A stretch of 64,000 nt of DNA from Celeribacter ethanolicus. GTDB taxonomy: Bacteria > Pseudomonadota > Alphaproteobacteria > Rhodobacterales > Rhodobacteraceae. Both the position numbers and the translations under genes were made by a program. The stretch covers positions 62,001-126,000 of the forward strand of contig NZ_LRUC01000045.1 in assembly GCF_001550095.1 (NCBI RefSeq). The letters are read 5' to 3'. Below, in pieces: positions 36,051 through 44,217 of the stretch; within the stretch, counting starts at the first letter, position 1, and each line of letters starts with the position of its first letter. The notes beneath the pieces are model-generated. The model was not told the origin of the DNA. It worked only from the letters and a program-made list of their open reading frames with translations, and did no database searches.

Positions 36051-37202
36051 TTAAGGGTAACCCGGCATGGTCGGCTGATCGAAGAACCCGGCCCCGGCGG
36101 CGGTCCATGTCCCCTCGCCCATGAAGGCGTGCTGCGCCACGCAGGCGGCATCCACCATGCAGCGGCCAAGCGTGTGACCCGTCGCCATCACGCCGGAACC
36201 GCCGATGACAAAGGCCATGCGCGCGGCTTCGGCGCCGTCGCGGGCCGCCTTGCTGGCCACGAGGCGCAGGCGGATTTTCATGTCCGGGCTGACCTCTCCG
36301 GTGGTTTTCAACTCGTCCCAACCGGCCTCGATCGTATCGTAGAACGCCGCGCGGGCACCCATCAGAAGGCCCTGCGCACGCGCGAATTCCGCCTGCACAT
36401 AGGGCCGCGCGCCGGGGTTCGGCGCACCGGTGATCGAGGCGCGCTGACGGGCATCCTCGACGAGGAAATCCAAGGCCTCGCGCGCCGCCCCCAAGGCCAC
36501 GACGGCCAGAACCTGCGCCGCGAGCGCCATCGCCGGAAAACGGAAGATCGCATCGTCCAAAAGCGGTTTGCCGCCCCGGATGAAGGTCCATTCGGGCGCA
36601 ACCACCACACCCTCGGCCACAGCGTCATGCGATCCGGTCGCCGACAGGCCGATGGTGTTCCATGTCTCGTCCACCGCCACCTTGTCGCGCGGCATGACGG
36701 CCACGCGCGGCAGCGGCGTGTCATCGCCCTCGACCTTGATCCCCATGCCGACGATGGAAGACCCCATGATGCCCGAGCACCACGGCCAGCGGCCCGACAC
36801 TTTGAACCCGCCCGCGACCTTCTCGGCCTTTTGCGGCGGGAACATCGCCCCCGCGAACACCGTGTCCGGGTCCTTGCCGTAAATCGCCGCGTAAGTTTCG
36901 GGCGGAAGCGCCGCGAGATAGGTGGCGGACACCCCGAAGGACGCCACCCAGCCGGTGGAGGCGTCAGCGGCGGAAATATCCTCGATCAGGCGGCAGAAAT
37001 CGGCGGGGCTCAGCTCGTCGCCGCCAAAACGCGCCGGGACAAAGGCGCGATAGGCGCCGATCTGTTGCAGCTTTTTCACCATGTCGAGCGGCACATGCCG
37101 CAGTGTGGTGAATTCGGCCCGGCGTGCCCGGATCTCATCCAGCACGGAGACATAGGCGGCCGTGTCGGCCTGTTCAAAAGCCAGTTTCGAAAGATAGGTC
37201 AT
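36051..37202 (-). CDS. iacA: Indole-3-acetate monooxygenase (IacA-like), acyl-CoA-dehydrogenase fold
   Basis: A 383-residue group D flavin monooxygenase of the acyl-CoA dehydrogenase superfamily. Segments include FGGDELSPADFCRLIEDISA, AADASTGWVASFGVSATYLA and the flavin-contact region GGFKVSGRWPWCSGIMGSS. The C-terminal half is helical (MAFVIGGSGVMATGHTLGRC). IacA starts auxin breakdown by hydroxylating indole-3-acetate and uses reduced flavin, fitting the iacG reductase in the operon. It overlaps the iacH stop by 4 bases (ATGA). Related enzymes act on indole or 4-hydroxyphenylacetate, but the full iac context supports the call. Confidence 0.88.
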   Translation of the reverse strand: MTYLSKLAFEQADTAAYVSVLDEIRARRAEFTTLRHVPLDMVKKLQQIGAYRAFVPARFGGDELSPADFCRLIEDISAADASTGWVASFGVSATYLAALPPETYAAIYGKDPDTVFAGAMFPPQKAEKVAGGFKVSGRWPWCSGIMGSSIVGMGIKVEGDDTPLPRVAVMPRDKVAVDETWNTIGLSATGSHDAVAEGVVVAPEWTFIRGGKPLLDDAIFRFPAMALAAQVLAVVALGAAREALDFLVEDARQRASITGAPNPGARPYVQAEFARAQGLLMGARAAFYDTIEAGWDELKTTGEVSPDMKIRLRLVASKAARDGAEAARMAFVIGGSGVMATGHTLGRCMVDAACVAQHAFMGEGTWTAAGAGFFDQPTMPGYP

Positions 37203-38362
37203 TGGTTACGGTCCTTTGACTGAAACAGCGGGATGCAGGACGTGATCCAGCGCGCAACGGCGCAGAGCTTGGCGTCCTCGCCCTTGCGTCCGATGATCTG
37301 CAACCCGATGGGCAGACCGGCGTTCGAACGTGCAGGCAGTGTGATGGCGGGATGGCCCGAAAGGTTGAACGGGCGCTGAAAACGGGTGAGCGAGAGGACA
37401 TTCTGCGGGTCCTGAGCCTCGGCAAGCGTCGGCGGCACGGTCGGCAGCGAGGGCGTGACCAGGGCGTCATAACGCTCCAGAAGCGCGTCCACCTCGGCGG
37501 TGAAGCGGGTGCGGACCGCTTCGGCCTCAGCACGCTGCGCGTCCGTGATTTTCCGGGCATTCCTGAGCCGTGCAGCGATGTCCAGCCCGAAGGGCGCGCC
37601 CTGATCCAGCATCGGCCCGAAGTCCTGCGCCATTTCATGCGACATCACCACCATGCCCGCGTCGAAAGCCGCCTCGAACGAAGGCAGGATGTCGTAAGGC
37701 ATGTCCGGATAGGCGTCCATCAGCGCGTAAACCAGCGGATCGCCCACCTCGGCGTCTACTCCTTCGGATTTGATCCGGCCCAGTTTCGGCGCATGGAGCA
37801 GCTTTTCCGGCACGAATGTCGGGTCGATCGCCGTCATGCCGCGCACCAGCATGTCCATGTCCCGCGCCAGAATGCCCGGACAATCGAGCGAACTGTGCAC
37901 GGGTGTCAGCCCCTTGCGGCTCACCCGGCCATAGGTCGGTTTGATCCCGATCACGCCACAGCAGGTGGCGGGCTGGCGCACCGAGCCGCCGGTATCGGTA
38001 CCCACGGCGAAATCGCAAAGCCCCTCGGCCACGGCCACGGCAGAGCCGGAAGACGAGCCGCCGGGAATGCGATCCGGACAGAGCGGATTGACCGGCGTGC
38101 CGGTGAAACCGTTGACCCCGGTCATGCCGAAGGCGATCTCATGCATATTGGCCTTGCCGATGATCCTGCATCCCGCCTCCAGCAGGGCGTCGACCAGATC
38201 GGCGTTTCGTGCGGCGGGCGGCTGCGATGCGAAAGCCCGCGAGCCACAGCCCGTGACGGTGCCTTCGACATCAATACAATCCTTGACGACCACGGTCGGA
38301 CCGCCCCCGCCAAGGGACAGCTCTCCGACCAGCGTCGCGGCGCTGGGAGTCTGTGCGTTCAT
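37199..38362 (-). CDS. iacH: Amidase of the iac cluster (IacH-like)
   Basis: A 387-residue amidase-signature enzyme. The catalytic Lys is in TVVVKDCIDVEGT near residue 28. GGSSSGSAVAVAEGL supplies the cis-Ser near 105, and TDTGGSVRQPATCCG the Ser nucleophile near 130. IacH of Pseudomonas is an amidase-family protein and may release indole-3-acetate from indole-3-acetamide or conjugates. It is the first gene of the iac operon, so its promoter drives the whole set. The ATG at 38362 follows a weak GGGAAAG site. Confidence 0.88.
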   Translation of the reverse strand: MNAQTPSAATLVGELSLGGGGPTVVVKDCIDVEGTVTGCGSRAFASQPPAARNADLVDALLEAGCRIIGKANMHEIAFGMTGVNGFTGTPVNPLCPDRIPGGSSSGSAVAVAEGLCDFAVGTDTGGSVRQPATCCGVIGIKPTYGRVSRKGLTPVHSSLDCPGILARDMDMLVRGMTAIDPTFVPEKLLHAPKLGRIKSEGVDAEVGDPLVYALMDAYPDMPYDILPSFEAAFDAGMVVMSHEMAQDFGPMLDQGAPFGLDIAARLRNARKITDAQRAEAEAVRTRFTAEVDALLERYDALVTPSLPTVPPTLAEAQDPQNVLSLTRFQRPFNLSGHPAITLPARSNAGLPIGLQIIGRKGEDAKLCAVARWITSCIPLFQSKDRNQ

Positions 38363-38403
38363 CTTCTTTCCCTGTTGCGGGTCTTGGCCGTTCTTGCGGC
38401 TCT

Positions 38404-38439
38404 TTACGGTAACTTTCACGCAAAAAGACGACAGGTCAA
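38404..38439 (-). promoter_or_regulatory. Likely iacH operon promoter with overlapping operator
   Basis: On the minus strand a TTGACC -35 element (38434-38439) is followed 21 bases later by TTACCGTAA (38404-38412), which would cover the -10/start area. The same TTACG arm pairs with CGCAA at 38419-38423 across 10 bases. A similar layout occurs upstream of TRAP 2. No good -10 hexamer was found. Confidence 0.5.
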
Positions 38440-38492
38440 GTGAAAAATGAAATAAATCCTTTACCCAAACATTCTCATTTCGTAAAAAACAT

Positions 38493-38501
38493 TTACAGTA
38501 A
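38493..38501. promoter_or_regulatory. TTACAGTAA element upstream of iacI
   Basis: A 9-base palindrome of the TTACNGTAA type, 103 bases upstream of the iacI start and 131 bases upstream of iacH. It is the second copy in this divergent region and may be a further site for the cluster regulator. Confidence 0.45.
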
Positions 38502-38604
38502 TTTTACCGCTTTAAATCCTGGCACACTCTCCCACCAAAGATCAAAAAACAGGCAGGGCGTGTCTTGACCACAGGGAGCGCGAGTCGCGCAAGAAAGGAC
38601 AGAG

Positions 38605-39177
38605 ATGTCACAAGACACCACGCACACGATAGAAACCCTCACCCGCCGCATCGAGAATCTCGAAGCCGCAAACGAAATCCGCAACGTCCAGATGCGCTAC
38701 ATGTTCCTCTGCGACACGCCGCTGCCGGAATATGGCGTCAAGGACGACGCGGAACGCATCGACCTGATCATGGAGCTGTTCTCTGAGGAGGCCGTCTGGG
38801 AAGGCGTCGGCGAATATTACGACGGCCAGTTCGGTCGCGCCGAGGGCAAGGCGGCCGTGCGCAAGCATTTCGAAGGCTTCTGGGGCGGCAAGACCGATCC
38901 GGCGCTGATCCTCAACTGCCATTATGTGACCTCTGAGCAGATCCACATCGCGGACGACGGCCTCACCGCGACCGGGCAATGGGTGCATATGCAACCCTGG
39001 CTGTTCTCTGACGGCAAGGCGCTGCTGCGCTCGTCACGTTTGTTCAACGCCTTCAAGAAATGCGACGATGGTGTCTGGCGCTATACCCGCAACCGGACGG
39101 AGAACGTGTTCGTCGCGCCGCTTCCCGCGACCTGGGCGTCGGATTACCCGTCGAAATCCGTGTTGATGAAACCGTAA
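38605..39177 (+). CDS. iacI: SnoaL/NTF2-like protein of the iac cluster (IacI-like)
   Basis: A 190-residue protein of the NTF2-like/SnoaL fold. It contains ENLEAANEIRNVQMRYMFLC, LFSEEAVWEGVGEYYDGQFG, NCHYVTSEQIHIADDGLTAT and a C-terminal FVAPLPATWASDYPSKSVLM. Ring-hydroxylating small-subunit-like folds of this type serve as isomerases, hydratases or structural partners. iacI is a conserved member of characterised iac clusters; its role is unresolved. It is transcribed alone, divergent from iacH, with an AAGGACAG ribosome site, and ends before a very strong terminator. Confidence 0.8.
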   Translation: MSQDTTHTIETLTRRIENLEAANEIRNVQMRYMFLCDTPLPEYGVKDDAERIDLIMELFSEEAVWEGVGEYYDGQFGRAEGKAAVRKHFEGFWGGKTDPALILNCHYVTSEQIHIADDGLTATGQWVHMQPWLFSDGKALLRSSRLFNAFKKCDDGVWRYTRNRTENVFVAPLPATWASDYPSKSVLMKP

Positions 39178-39189
39178 GCGGTTCTCAAA

Positions 39190-39227
39190 ACACAAAAAAG
39201 GGCGCCCCTCGGCGCCCTTTTTTGTGT
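39190..39227. terminator. Perfect 17-base-pair bidirectional terminator
   Basis: Arms 39190-39206 and 39211-39227 are exactly complementary around a CCTC loop. The GC-rich core GGGCGCC is flanked by A6 and T6, giving T-runs on both strands. It separates iacI from the converging TRAP 2 large-subunit gene. Confidence 0.93.
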
Positions 39228-39250
39228 CTGCTGTGCGATCCCCGCCGACG

Positions 39251-40576
39251 TCACCAAAGCGCCAGTTTAGGAAAAACCATCGTGAGCACCAGAATGCCGA
39301 TCTGCATCGCCACGAAGGGCAGGACCGAGCGGTAAATCTGGGTAATCTCCACATCCGGTACAGCATTTTTCAGATAGAACAACGCCATCCCCACCGGCGG
39401 GGTCAGGAAGGACGCTTGCAGACAGATCGCCATCAGGATCGCCACCCATGCCGGATCGTGACCCAAGGCCGTGAGCACCGGCAGAACCAGCGGCGCGACG
39501 ATCAGGATGATCTCCATCCAGTCGAGGAAGAAGCCCAAGAGGAAAACGATGAACAGAATGAGGATCAGCGTCCCTGTCGGTGGCAGCGGGATCGCGTGCA
39601 GCGCGCCTTCGATCAGTTCGTCGCCGCCGTAGCCCCGCAACACGACGGAGAAACAGGACGCCCCGAAGATCAGCGCGAAGAGAAAGGCGGTGGTCAGCCC
39701 GGTGCCTTCACAGACCTCCCGGAAGTCCGCCCAACTGAGCCGCCGGGAGGCCACCGCGATCAAGGTCGCGCCCGCCGCCCCGACGCCCGAGGCCTCGGTC
39801 GGGGTCGCGATGCCGAAAACGATGGACCCCAGCACGGCAATGACCAGCAAAAGCGGCGCCACCAGCGAACCGAGCAGATCGCGCAGGATCTCCCCCGCGC
39901 CTCGCCCTGTTTCCAGCGCGCGGGCGGGCGCGCGGTCAGGGTGCAGGATGGCATAAATCACCGCATAGACCACATAGGCGACGGCCAGCAAAAGCCCGGG
40001 GATCATCGCACCACGGAACAGATCGCCCACAGGAATCTGCAACTGATCGCCCATGACGATAAGCATGATCGAGGGCGGGATGAGAATGCCGAGACAGCCG
40101 GTCGCACCGACAACGCCCAGCCCCAGCCGGTCGTCATAGCCCGCCCCGCGCATCGCCGGCATGGCGATGGTGGCGAGCAACATGACGGAGGCCCCGATGA
40201 TGCCCGTCGAGGCGGCCAGCACCACGCCGATCAGCACGACGGACACCGCCATACCACCGGGCACGACGCGCAGAAGCGAATGCATCCGGGTCAACAGGCG
40301 CTCCGCCACGCCGGATTTGTCGAGCATCATCCCCATGAACACGAACATCGACATCGGGATCAGGGAATAGCTCGACAGCGTGTCGAAAATCCGGTTGGCG
40401 ACAAAGCCGATCATCCGAAGAGACGCCATATCGGCATCGACCGAGAAATAATCGAGCATGGTGCCCAGAGAGGCAAAGCCCACGGCCACCCCGCCCAGCA
40501 CAAAGGCGATCGGATAGCCGGAGAACATCACCACCAGAAAGGTCGAGAACAGCAGAAAAACGAAAAGAACATCCAT
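39251..40576 (-). CDS. TRAP transporter large permease (DctM-like), TRAP 2
   Basis: A 441-residue DctM-type membrane protein with many hydrophobic segments. It starts LFVFLLFSTFLVVMFSGYPIAFVLGG and contains GATGCLGILIPPSIMLIVMG, the DctM motif. GMALFYLKNAVPDVEITQIY near the end is typical. It follows the DctQ gene after 6 bases in a minus-strand dctP-dctQ-dctM operon. Together with TRAP 1 it brackets the iac genes, so both are candidates for uptake of indole-3-acetate or related acids. Which one, if either, does this is unknown. Confidence 0.93.
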   Translation of the reverse strand: MDVLFVFLLFSTFLVVMFSGYPIAFVLGGVAVGFASLGTMLDYFSVDADMASLRMIGFVANRIFDTLSSYSLIPMSMFVFMGMMLDKSGVAERLLTRMHSLLRVVPGGMAVSVVLIGVVLAASTGIIGASVMLLATIAMPAMRGAGYDDRLGLGVVGATGCLGILIPPSIMLIVMGDQLQIPVGDLFRGAMIPGLLLAVAYVVYAVIYAILHPDRAPARALETGRGAGEILRDLLGSLVAPLLLVIAVLGSIVFGIATPTEASGVGAAGATLIAVASRRLSWADFREVCEGTGLTTAFLFALIFGASCFSVVLRGYGGDELIEGALHAIPLPPTGTLILILFIVFLLGFFLDWMEIILIVAPLVLPVLTALGHDPAWVAILMAICLQASFLTPPVGMALFYLKNAVPDVEITQIYRSVLPFVAMQIGILVLTMVFPKLALW

Positions 40577-40582
40577 CTCAAC

Positions 40583-41095
40583 TCACTCCCGATACGTCTT
40601 GGGTCCGAAAAGGAACAGAAGAGATTTCAACAGGATCGCCACCCCTTGCAGGAACAGAAGCGACAACCCCGCCGCCATCACGCCCTTGATCAGGTAACGC
40701 GCCGGCAGGCCCGAGGGCATGGGAGAGCCTTCCTTAAGGTTCCAGGAATACTTGAAGATCGTCCAGGCGGAGCCGGTGACGTACCACAGAAAAGGCAGGA
40801 GCAGGAACACGACGCCGAGCACTTCGACAATCGCCCGCGCCGTGGGCGACATCCTGGCGTGAAACGCATCGACGCGGACATGCACGTCCTTCTGATAGGC
40901 CCAGGCGAGGCAGGACATCACGGCGATGGCGTTGAGATGCCATTGCAATTCCTCGAGCTGGATGAAGCCGAGGCCAAGCGCATAGCGGGAGAAGACATTG
41001 ACCAGAATGGTGAGCATCAGAAGCGGCAGGAACAGGCTGCCGATGCGACCGATCCCGGCGATGAACCGTTCGGTATAGGAAATGAGTGCGGTCAT
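40583..41095 (-). CDS. TRAP transporter small permease (DctQ-like), TRAP 2
   Basis: A 170-residue DctQ-type membrane protein. Helices include GSLFLPLLMLTILVNVFSRY, LQWHLNAIAVMSCLAWAYQK and IVEVLGVVFLLLPFLWYVTG. QKDVHVRVDAFHARMSPTAR is a conserved DctQ loop. The ATG at 41095 (MTALISYTERF) was taken; the open frame runs 12 codons further upstream into an unlikely sequence. The gap after the DctP stop is 41 bases. Confidence 0.88.
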   Translation of the reverse strand: MTALISYTERFIAGIGRIGSLFLPLLMLTILVNVFSRYALGLGFIQLEELQWHLNAIAVMSCLAWAYQKDVHVRVDAFHARMSPTARAIVEVLGVVFLLLPFLWYVTGSAWTIFKYSWNLKEGSPMPSGLPARYLIKGVMAAGLSLLFLQGVAILLKSLLFLFGPKTYRE

Positions 41096-41136
41096 GACGA
41101 TGCGCGCCGGAGGCCCCTGCCCCCGGCGCATCTTTC

Positions 41137-42192
41137 TCAGCGGCGTTCGGACCAGGCGGCGGTCTTGGCGCGGTAGGCCTCAAGCGAGTCCCAGACCCGT
41201 TTGAAATCCGCGTCCGCGGCAACCTGTTCGGCAATCACCTCGTCAAAGGCAGTGTGCAGGCCCTCAAGCACCTCCGGCGGGAAGCTCTTGATCTCCACAC
41301 CGGCCTCTTCAAACGTCGCAATCGCATCGCCATTGGCCGTGAGCGTCGAGATCACGGAGGTCAGGTTGACCGCCTTGCAGGTCTCTTCGATGAGGGTCTG
41401 CTGCGCCGGGTCGAGGCTGTCCCATTTCGCCATATTGACGATCAGCTCGTTCATCGCCGCCGGTTGGTGCCAGCCCGGCAGGTAGTAATATTTGCCGACG
41501 TCCTGAAGGCCCAGCGTGATGTCGATGGCGGGCATGGACAACTCGGTGCCGTCGATGATGCCCTTTTCCATCCCCGGATAGATCTCGCCGCCCGGCAAAA
41601 GCACGATGGACGCGCCGACCTTGGCCATGGCCTCGCCTGCGAGACCGGCAAAACGGATCTTCTTGCCCTTCAGATCGTCGAGCGAATTGATCTCGAAGTT
41701 GTACCAGCCGCCCGCCTCGCTATCCATGAGGCCGCAGGGAATGGTTTTGACGCCCTGTTTGGCGTAGATTTCAGCCCAAATCTCGGCGCCGCCACCCTCG
41801 TAGAGCCAGCCGGTGTGGGTCAGCACATCGGGGCCGAAGGGAATGCCCCCAAAGAGTTGCACCGCCGGGAAGCGACCGGCGACATAGAGCGGCGAGGTGA
41901 TCCCCGCATCGAGCGAGCCCTGTTGCACCGCGTCAAAGATTTGCAGCGACGGCACCAGCTTGCCCGCGCCGTAAACCGTCACGTCGAGCGCCCCGCCCGA
42001 TGCTTCGTTGAGCTTTTCGCCGAGATAGGCCGCATTGGCACCCGAAGCCGGCATAGTCAGCGGCCAGGCGCTCTGGATGTCGAGCTTGGTGCCGCCGGCA
42101 AGTGCCGGGGTCGCCATCGCCGCCGTCACAGCCAGCGCGCCGAGGGTCTTCCCGAGGCTGTTTTTCAGGGTCGTTTTCATCTGTGCAGTCAT
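41137..42192 (-). CDS. TRAP transporter substrate-binding protein (DctP-like), TRAP 2
   Basis: A 351-residue periplasmic binding protein. The signal peptide covers about residues 1-32 (LGALAVTAAMATPALAGG). The mature part begins TKLDIQSAWPLTMPASGANA, with LKGKKIRFAGLAGEAMAKVG and GWHQPAAMNELIVNMAKW following. This subclass resembles the mannitol/chloroaromatic-type DctP proteins, a loose similarity. The ATG at 42192 has a TGGAG site 7-11 bases upstream; MKTTLK at 42180 is an alternative. It is the first gene of its operon, with a promoter and operator-like sequence 176-225 bases upstream. Confidence 0.88.
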   Translation of the reverse strand: MTAQMKTTLKNSLGKTLGALAVTAAMATPALAGGTKLDIQSAWPLTMPASGANAAYLGEKLNEASGGALDVTVYGAGKLVPSLQIFDAVQQGSLDAGITSPLYVAGRFPAVQLFGGIPFGPDVLTHTGWLYEGGGAEIWAEIYAKQGVKTIPCGLMDSEAGGWYNFEINSLDDLKGKKIRFAGLAGEAMAKVGASIVLLPGGEIYPGMEKGIIDGTELSMPAIDITLGLQDVGKYYYLPGWHQPAAMNELIVNMAKWDSLDPAQQTLIEETCKAVNLTSVISTLTANGDAIATFEEAGVEIKSFPPEVLEGLHTAFDEVIAEQVAADADFKRVWDSLEAYRAKTAAWSERR

Positions 42193-42349
42193 CTCACGTC
42201 TCCAGTTGGATGGGGGCCGGCACACCCTCGGACAAACACAGGACCTGCGCGGTCTTGCAGGTTTGGGACCTTGAAAGCCACCATACGGAACCGGTCGCCC
42301 CGAGACAGGAGCGGGCCGTATCCGGCAGGAGGTTTGACGGTGCGTTTGA

Positions 42350-42362
42350 CCGGAACTTCCGG
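42350..42362. repeat. Inverted repeat CCGGAA-C-TTCCGG
   Basis: Perfect 6-base arms around one base, located just downstream of the TRAP 2 operator-like element on the transcribed side. It could be a second protein-binding site or a small hairpin in the leader. Function unknown. Confidence 0.35.
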
Positions 42363-42367
42363 CAGTT

Positions 42368-42417
42368 TTACGTTATTATTACCGTAATTATTGACCGACA
42401 TCCGAGACACCTGTCAA
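42368..42417 (-). promoter_or_regulatory. Likely TRAP 2 promoter with TTACG-N10-CGTAA operator
   Basis: On the minus strand a consensus TTGACA -35 (42412-42417) is followed after 19 bases by AATAAT (42387-42392). Overlapping its downstream side is TTACCGTAA (42379-42387). TTACG (42368-42372) and CGTAA (42383-42387) form a perfect 20-base inverted repeat with a 10-base centre. The iacH promoter has the related TTACG-N10-CGCAA. Confidence 0.55.
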
Positions 42418-42723
42418 ATGGTTTTCCTGAAAAATAGATGACAAGGCACATATTGCCCAAAAAACAAGCATGCCAGACTCCCACACGGAGCTCGGTGGCT
42501 CAGAGTGAAATCGTCACAGAAACCACCACTGACGCGCGGCATTTCCCGGCATCCGTCCCGTCCCCGTCAGGATAAACCCAGGTTATAGGGGCCTGATAAA
42601 GACAGGGAAATCGCATGGGGCAGATCGCAGCACGGGGAAGATCGCCCTTGACCCGAGAGACGCGCACATGGTCTCTCGACCTCGACACATTCAAAAACGC
42701 ACATCCATTTCGGAGACCCAGCC

Positions 42724-44217
42724 ATGGCCACACGCACCCGTTCGGCGGCAGGCCTCGCCATTCTCGGAGCCACCCTCGCCCTCACCCTGACCGCAGGCGG
42801 TCTCGTCTATCAGGCCGCCACCGGCCCGAAAACCAATGCCGCCACGCGCAGCCCGAAAGCGCGGGCCTATACGGTCGACGTGGCCACCCTGACCCCCGAA
42901 ACCCTCACCCCGGTGATCTCCGCCTATGGTCGCCTCGAGGCCGCGCACCGGCTCGAATTGCGCAGCGCGGTGGCGGGCACGCTCATCGAACTGGCGGAGA
43001 GCTTCCGCAACGGCGGGCGGGTTGCGGCGGGCGATCTGTTGTACCGCATCGACCCGGCCAGACTGCAAAGCGCTTATGAGCTCGCGCAGACCGATGTCGC
43101 CGAGGCGGAGGCCAATCTCAACGAGATCCGCGCGACGCTCGAACTGTCGCGGCTTGAGGCACAGGCCGCCGAAGACCAGCGCGATCTGCGCATCCAGGCC
43201 TACACCCGCCAGCTCGACCTGCGCGACCGCGGCGTGGCGACGGCGGAGGCGCTTGAAACCGCGTCTCTGGCCCGCGCTGCCGCCGAACAGACCCTGATCA
43301 ACCGGCAACAGGCGGTCGCAGGCAACGAAGCGCAGCTCGCACAGGCGCAGATCCTGCTGGAGCGCCGCCAGATCGCCCTCAGGGAGGCCGCCCGTGCCCT
43401 GTCGGACACCGAAATGCGCGCGCCTTTCGACGGCGTGCTCTCCGAAGTCACCGCCCTGCCCGGCGGGCTGGTGTCGGTCAACGAACAATTGGGGATGCTG
43501 GTCGATCCCGGGCAGATCGAGGTCGCTTTTCGCCTCACCGGCAATCAATACGGTCGCCTCCTCAATGACGCGGGCGCGCTGCGCAAGGCGGAAATCACGG
43601 TGCTGATCCAGCGCGGGCGGCAGGAAACCGAAGTCCCCGCCCGGCTCGACCGCACCGCCGTCGCGCTCGAGGACGGTCAGGTCGGGCGGCTGGTCTACGC
43701 CCGCCTCACCGATCCCGACCCGAGCCTTGTGCAACCCGGCGATTTCGTGGCGCTGCGCATCCCCGAAAAGCCGCTGTCGAATGTGGCCCGCATTCCGGCC
43801 AGCGCCGTCACCACCGACGGGCGCATGTTGCTGATCGGCGCGGCCAACCGGCTCGAAGAGATCCCCGTGACTCTGCTGCGCCATCAGGGCGACGACCTGA
43901 TCGTCGCGGATGTGCCCTTCGGTCGGCAATATGTCACCGCCCGGGCGCTTCAGCTTGGACCGGGGATCGTTGTGACACCGGTGGTGCCGGCCCCGGCGGA
44001 CACAAGCGCAAGCGCCGCGCCTGCCGTCCTCCCCGCCCCTGCGGCTGACACCATTGCCCTCGATCACACCCGCCGCGCCGCAATCATCGCTTTCATCGAA
44101 GCCAGCGACAAGATGAAGCCCGAGAAGAAAGCGCAATTCCTCGAAGAGCTGAGCCGGCCGGAAGTGCCGCGCGCCACCGTCGAGAAATTCGAAGCCATGA
44201 TCGCGGAGGCGCAGTGA
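42724..44217 (+). CDS. RND efflux periplasmic adaptor (HlyD/MFP family)
   Basis: A 497-residue membrane fusion protein. The N-terminal anchor lies at residues 9-31 (LAILGATLALTLTAGGLVY). A lipoyl/barrel-sandwich half follows (HRLELRSAVAGTLIELAESF), then a long alpha-helical hairpin from about 110 to 220 rich in Ala, Glu and Arg. The returning half contains MRAPFDGVLSEVTALPGGLV. An unusual C-terminal part has an Ala/Pro-rich linker near 420-440 and a helical end EKKAQFLEELSRPEVP. It couples the pump to an outer-membrane channel, which is not encoded nearby. Confidence 0.9.
   Translation: MATRTRSAAGLAILGATLALTLTAGGLVYQAATGPKTNAATRSPKARAYTVDVATLTPETLTPVISAYGRLEAAHRLELRSAVAGTLIELAESFRNGGRVAAGDLLYRIDPARLQSAYELAQTDVAEAEANLNEIRATLELSRLEAQAAEDQRDLRIQAYTRQLDLRDRGVATAEALETASLARAAAEQTLINRQQAVAGNEAQLAQAQILLERRQIALREAARALSDTEMRAPFDGVLSEVTALPGGLVSVNEQLGMLVDPGQIEVAFRLTGNQYGRLLNDAGALRKAEITVLIQRGRQETEVPARLDRTAVALEDGQVGRLVYARLTDPDPSLVQPGDFVALRIPEKPLSNVARIPASAVTTDGRMLLIGAANRLEEIPVTLLRHQGDDLIVADVPFGRQYVTARALQLGPGIVVTPVVPAPADTSASAAPAVLPAPAADTIALDHTRRAAIIAFIEASDKMKPEKKAQFLEELSRPEVPRATVEKFEAMIAEAQ

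Larger units (their letters stand above)
42193..42723. other. Divergent intergenic region between TRAP 2 and the RND efflux operon
   Basis: This 531-base region contains no convincing gene. It carries the TRAP 2 promoter and operator-like repeats near 42350-42417. The part from 42420 to 42723 should carry the promoter for the RND operon, but no clear -35/-10 pair was found there. Confidence 0.6.

Noticed and set aside
39224-41176. A 650-codon open frame on the plus strand
   Set aside because: Antisense to the TRAP 2 permease genes; the product is a His/Gln/Arg-rich low-complexity string without family features.
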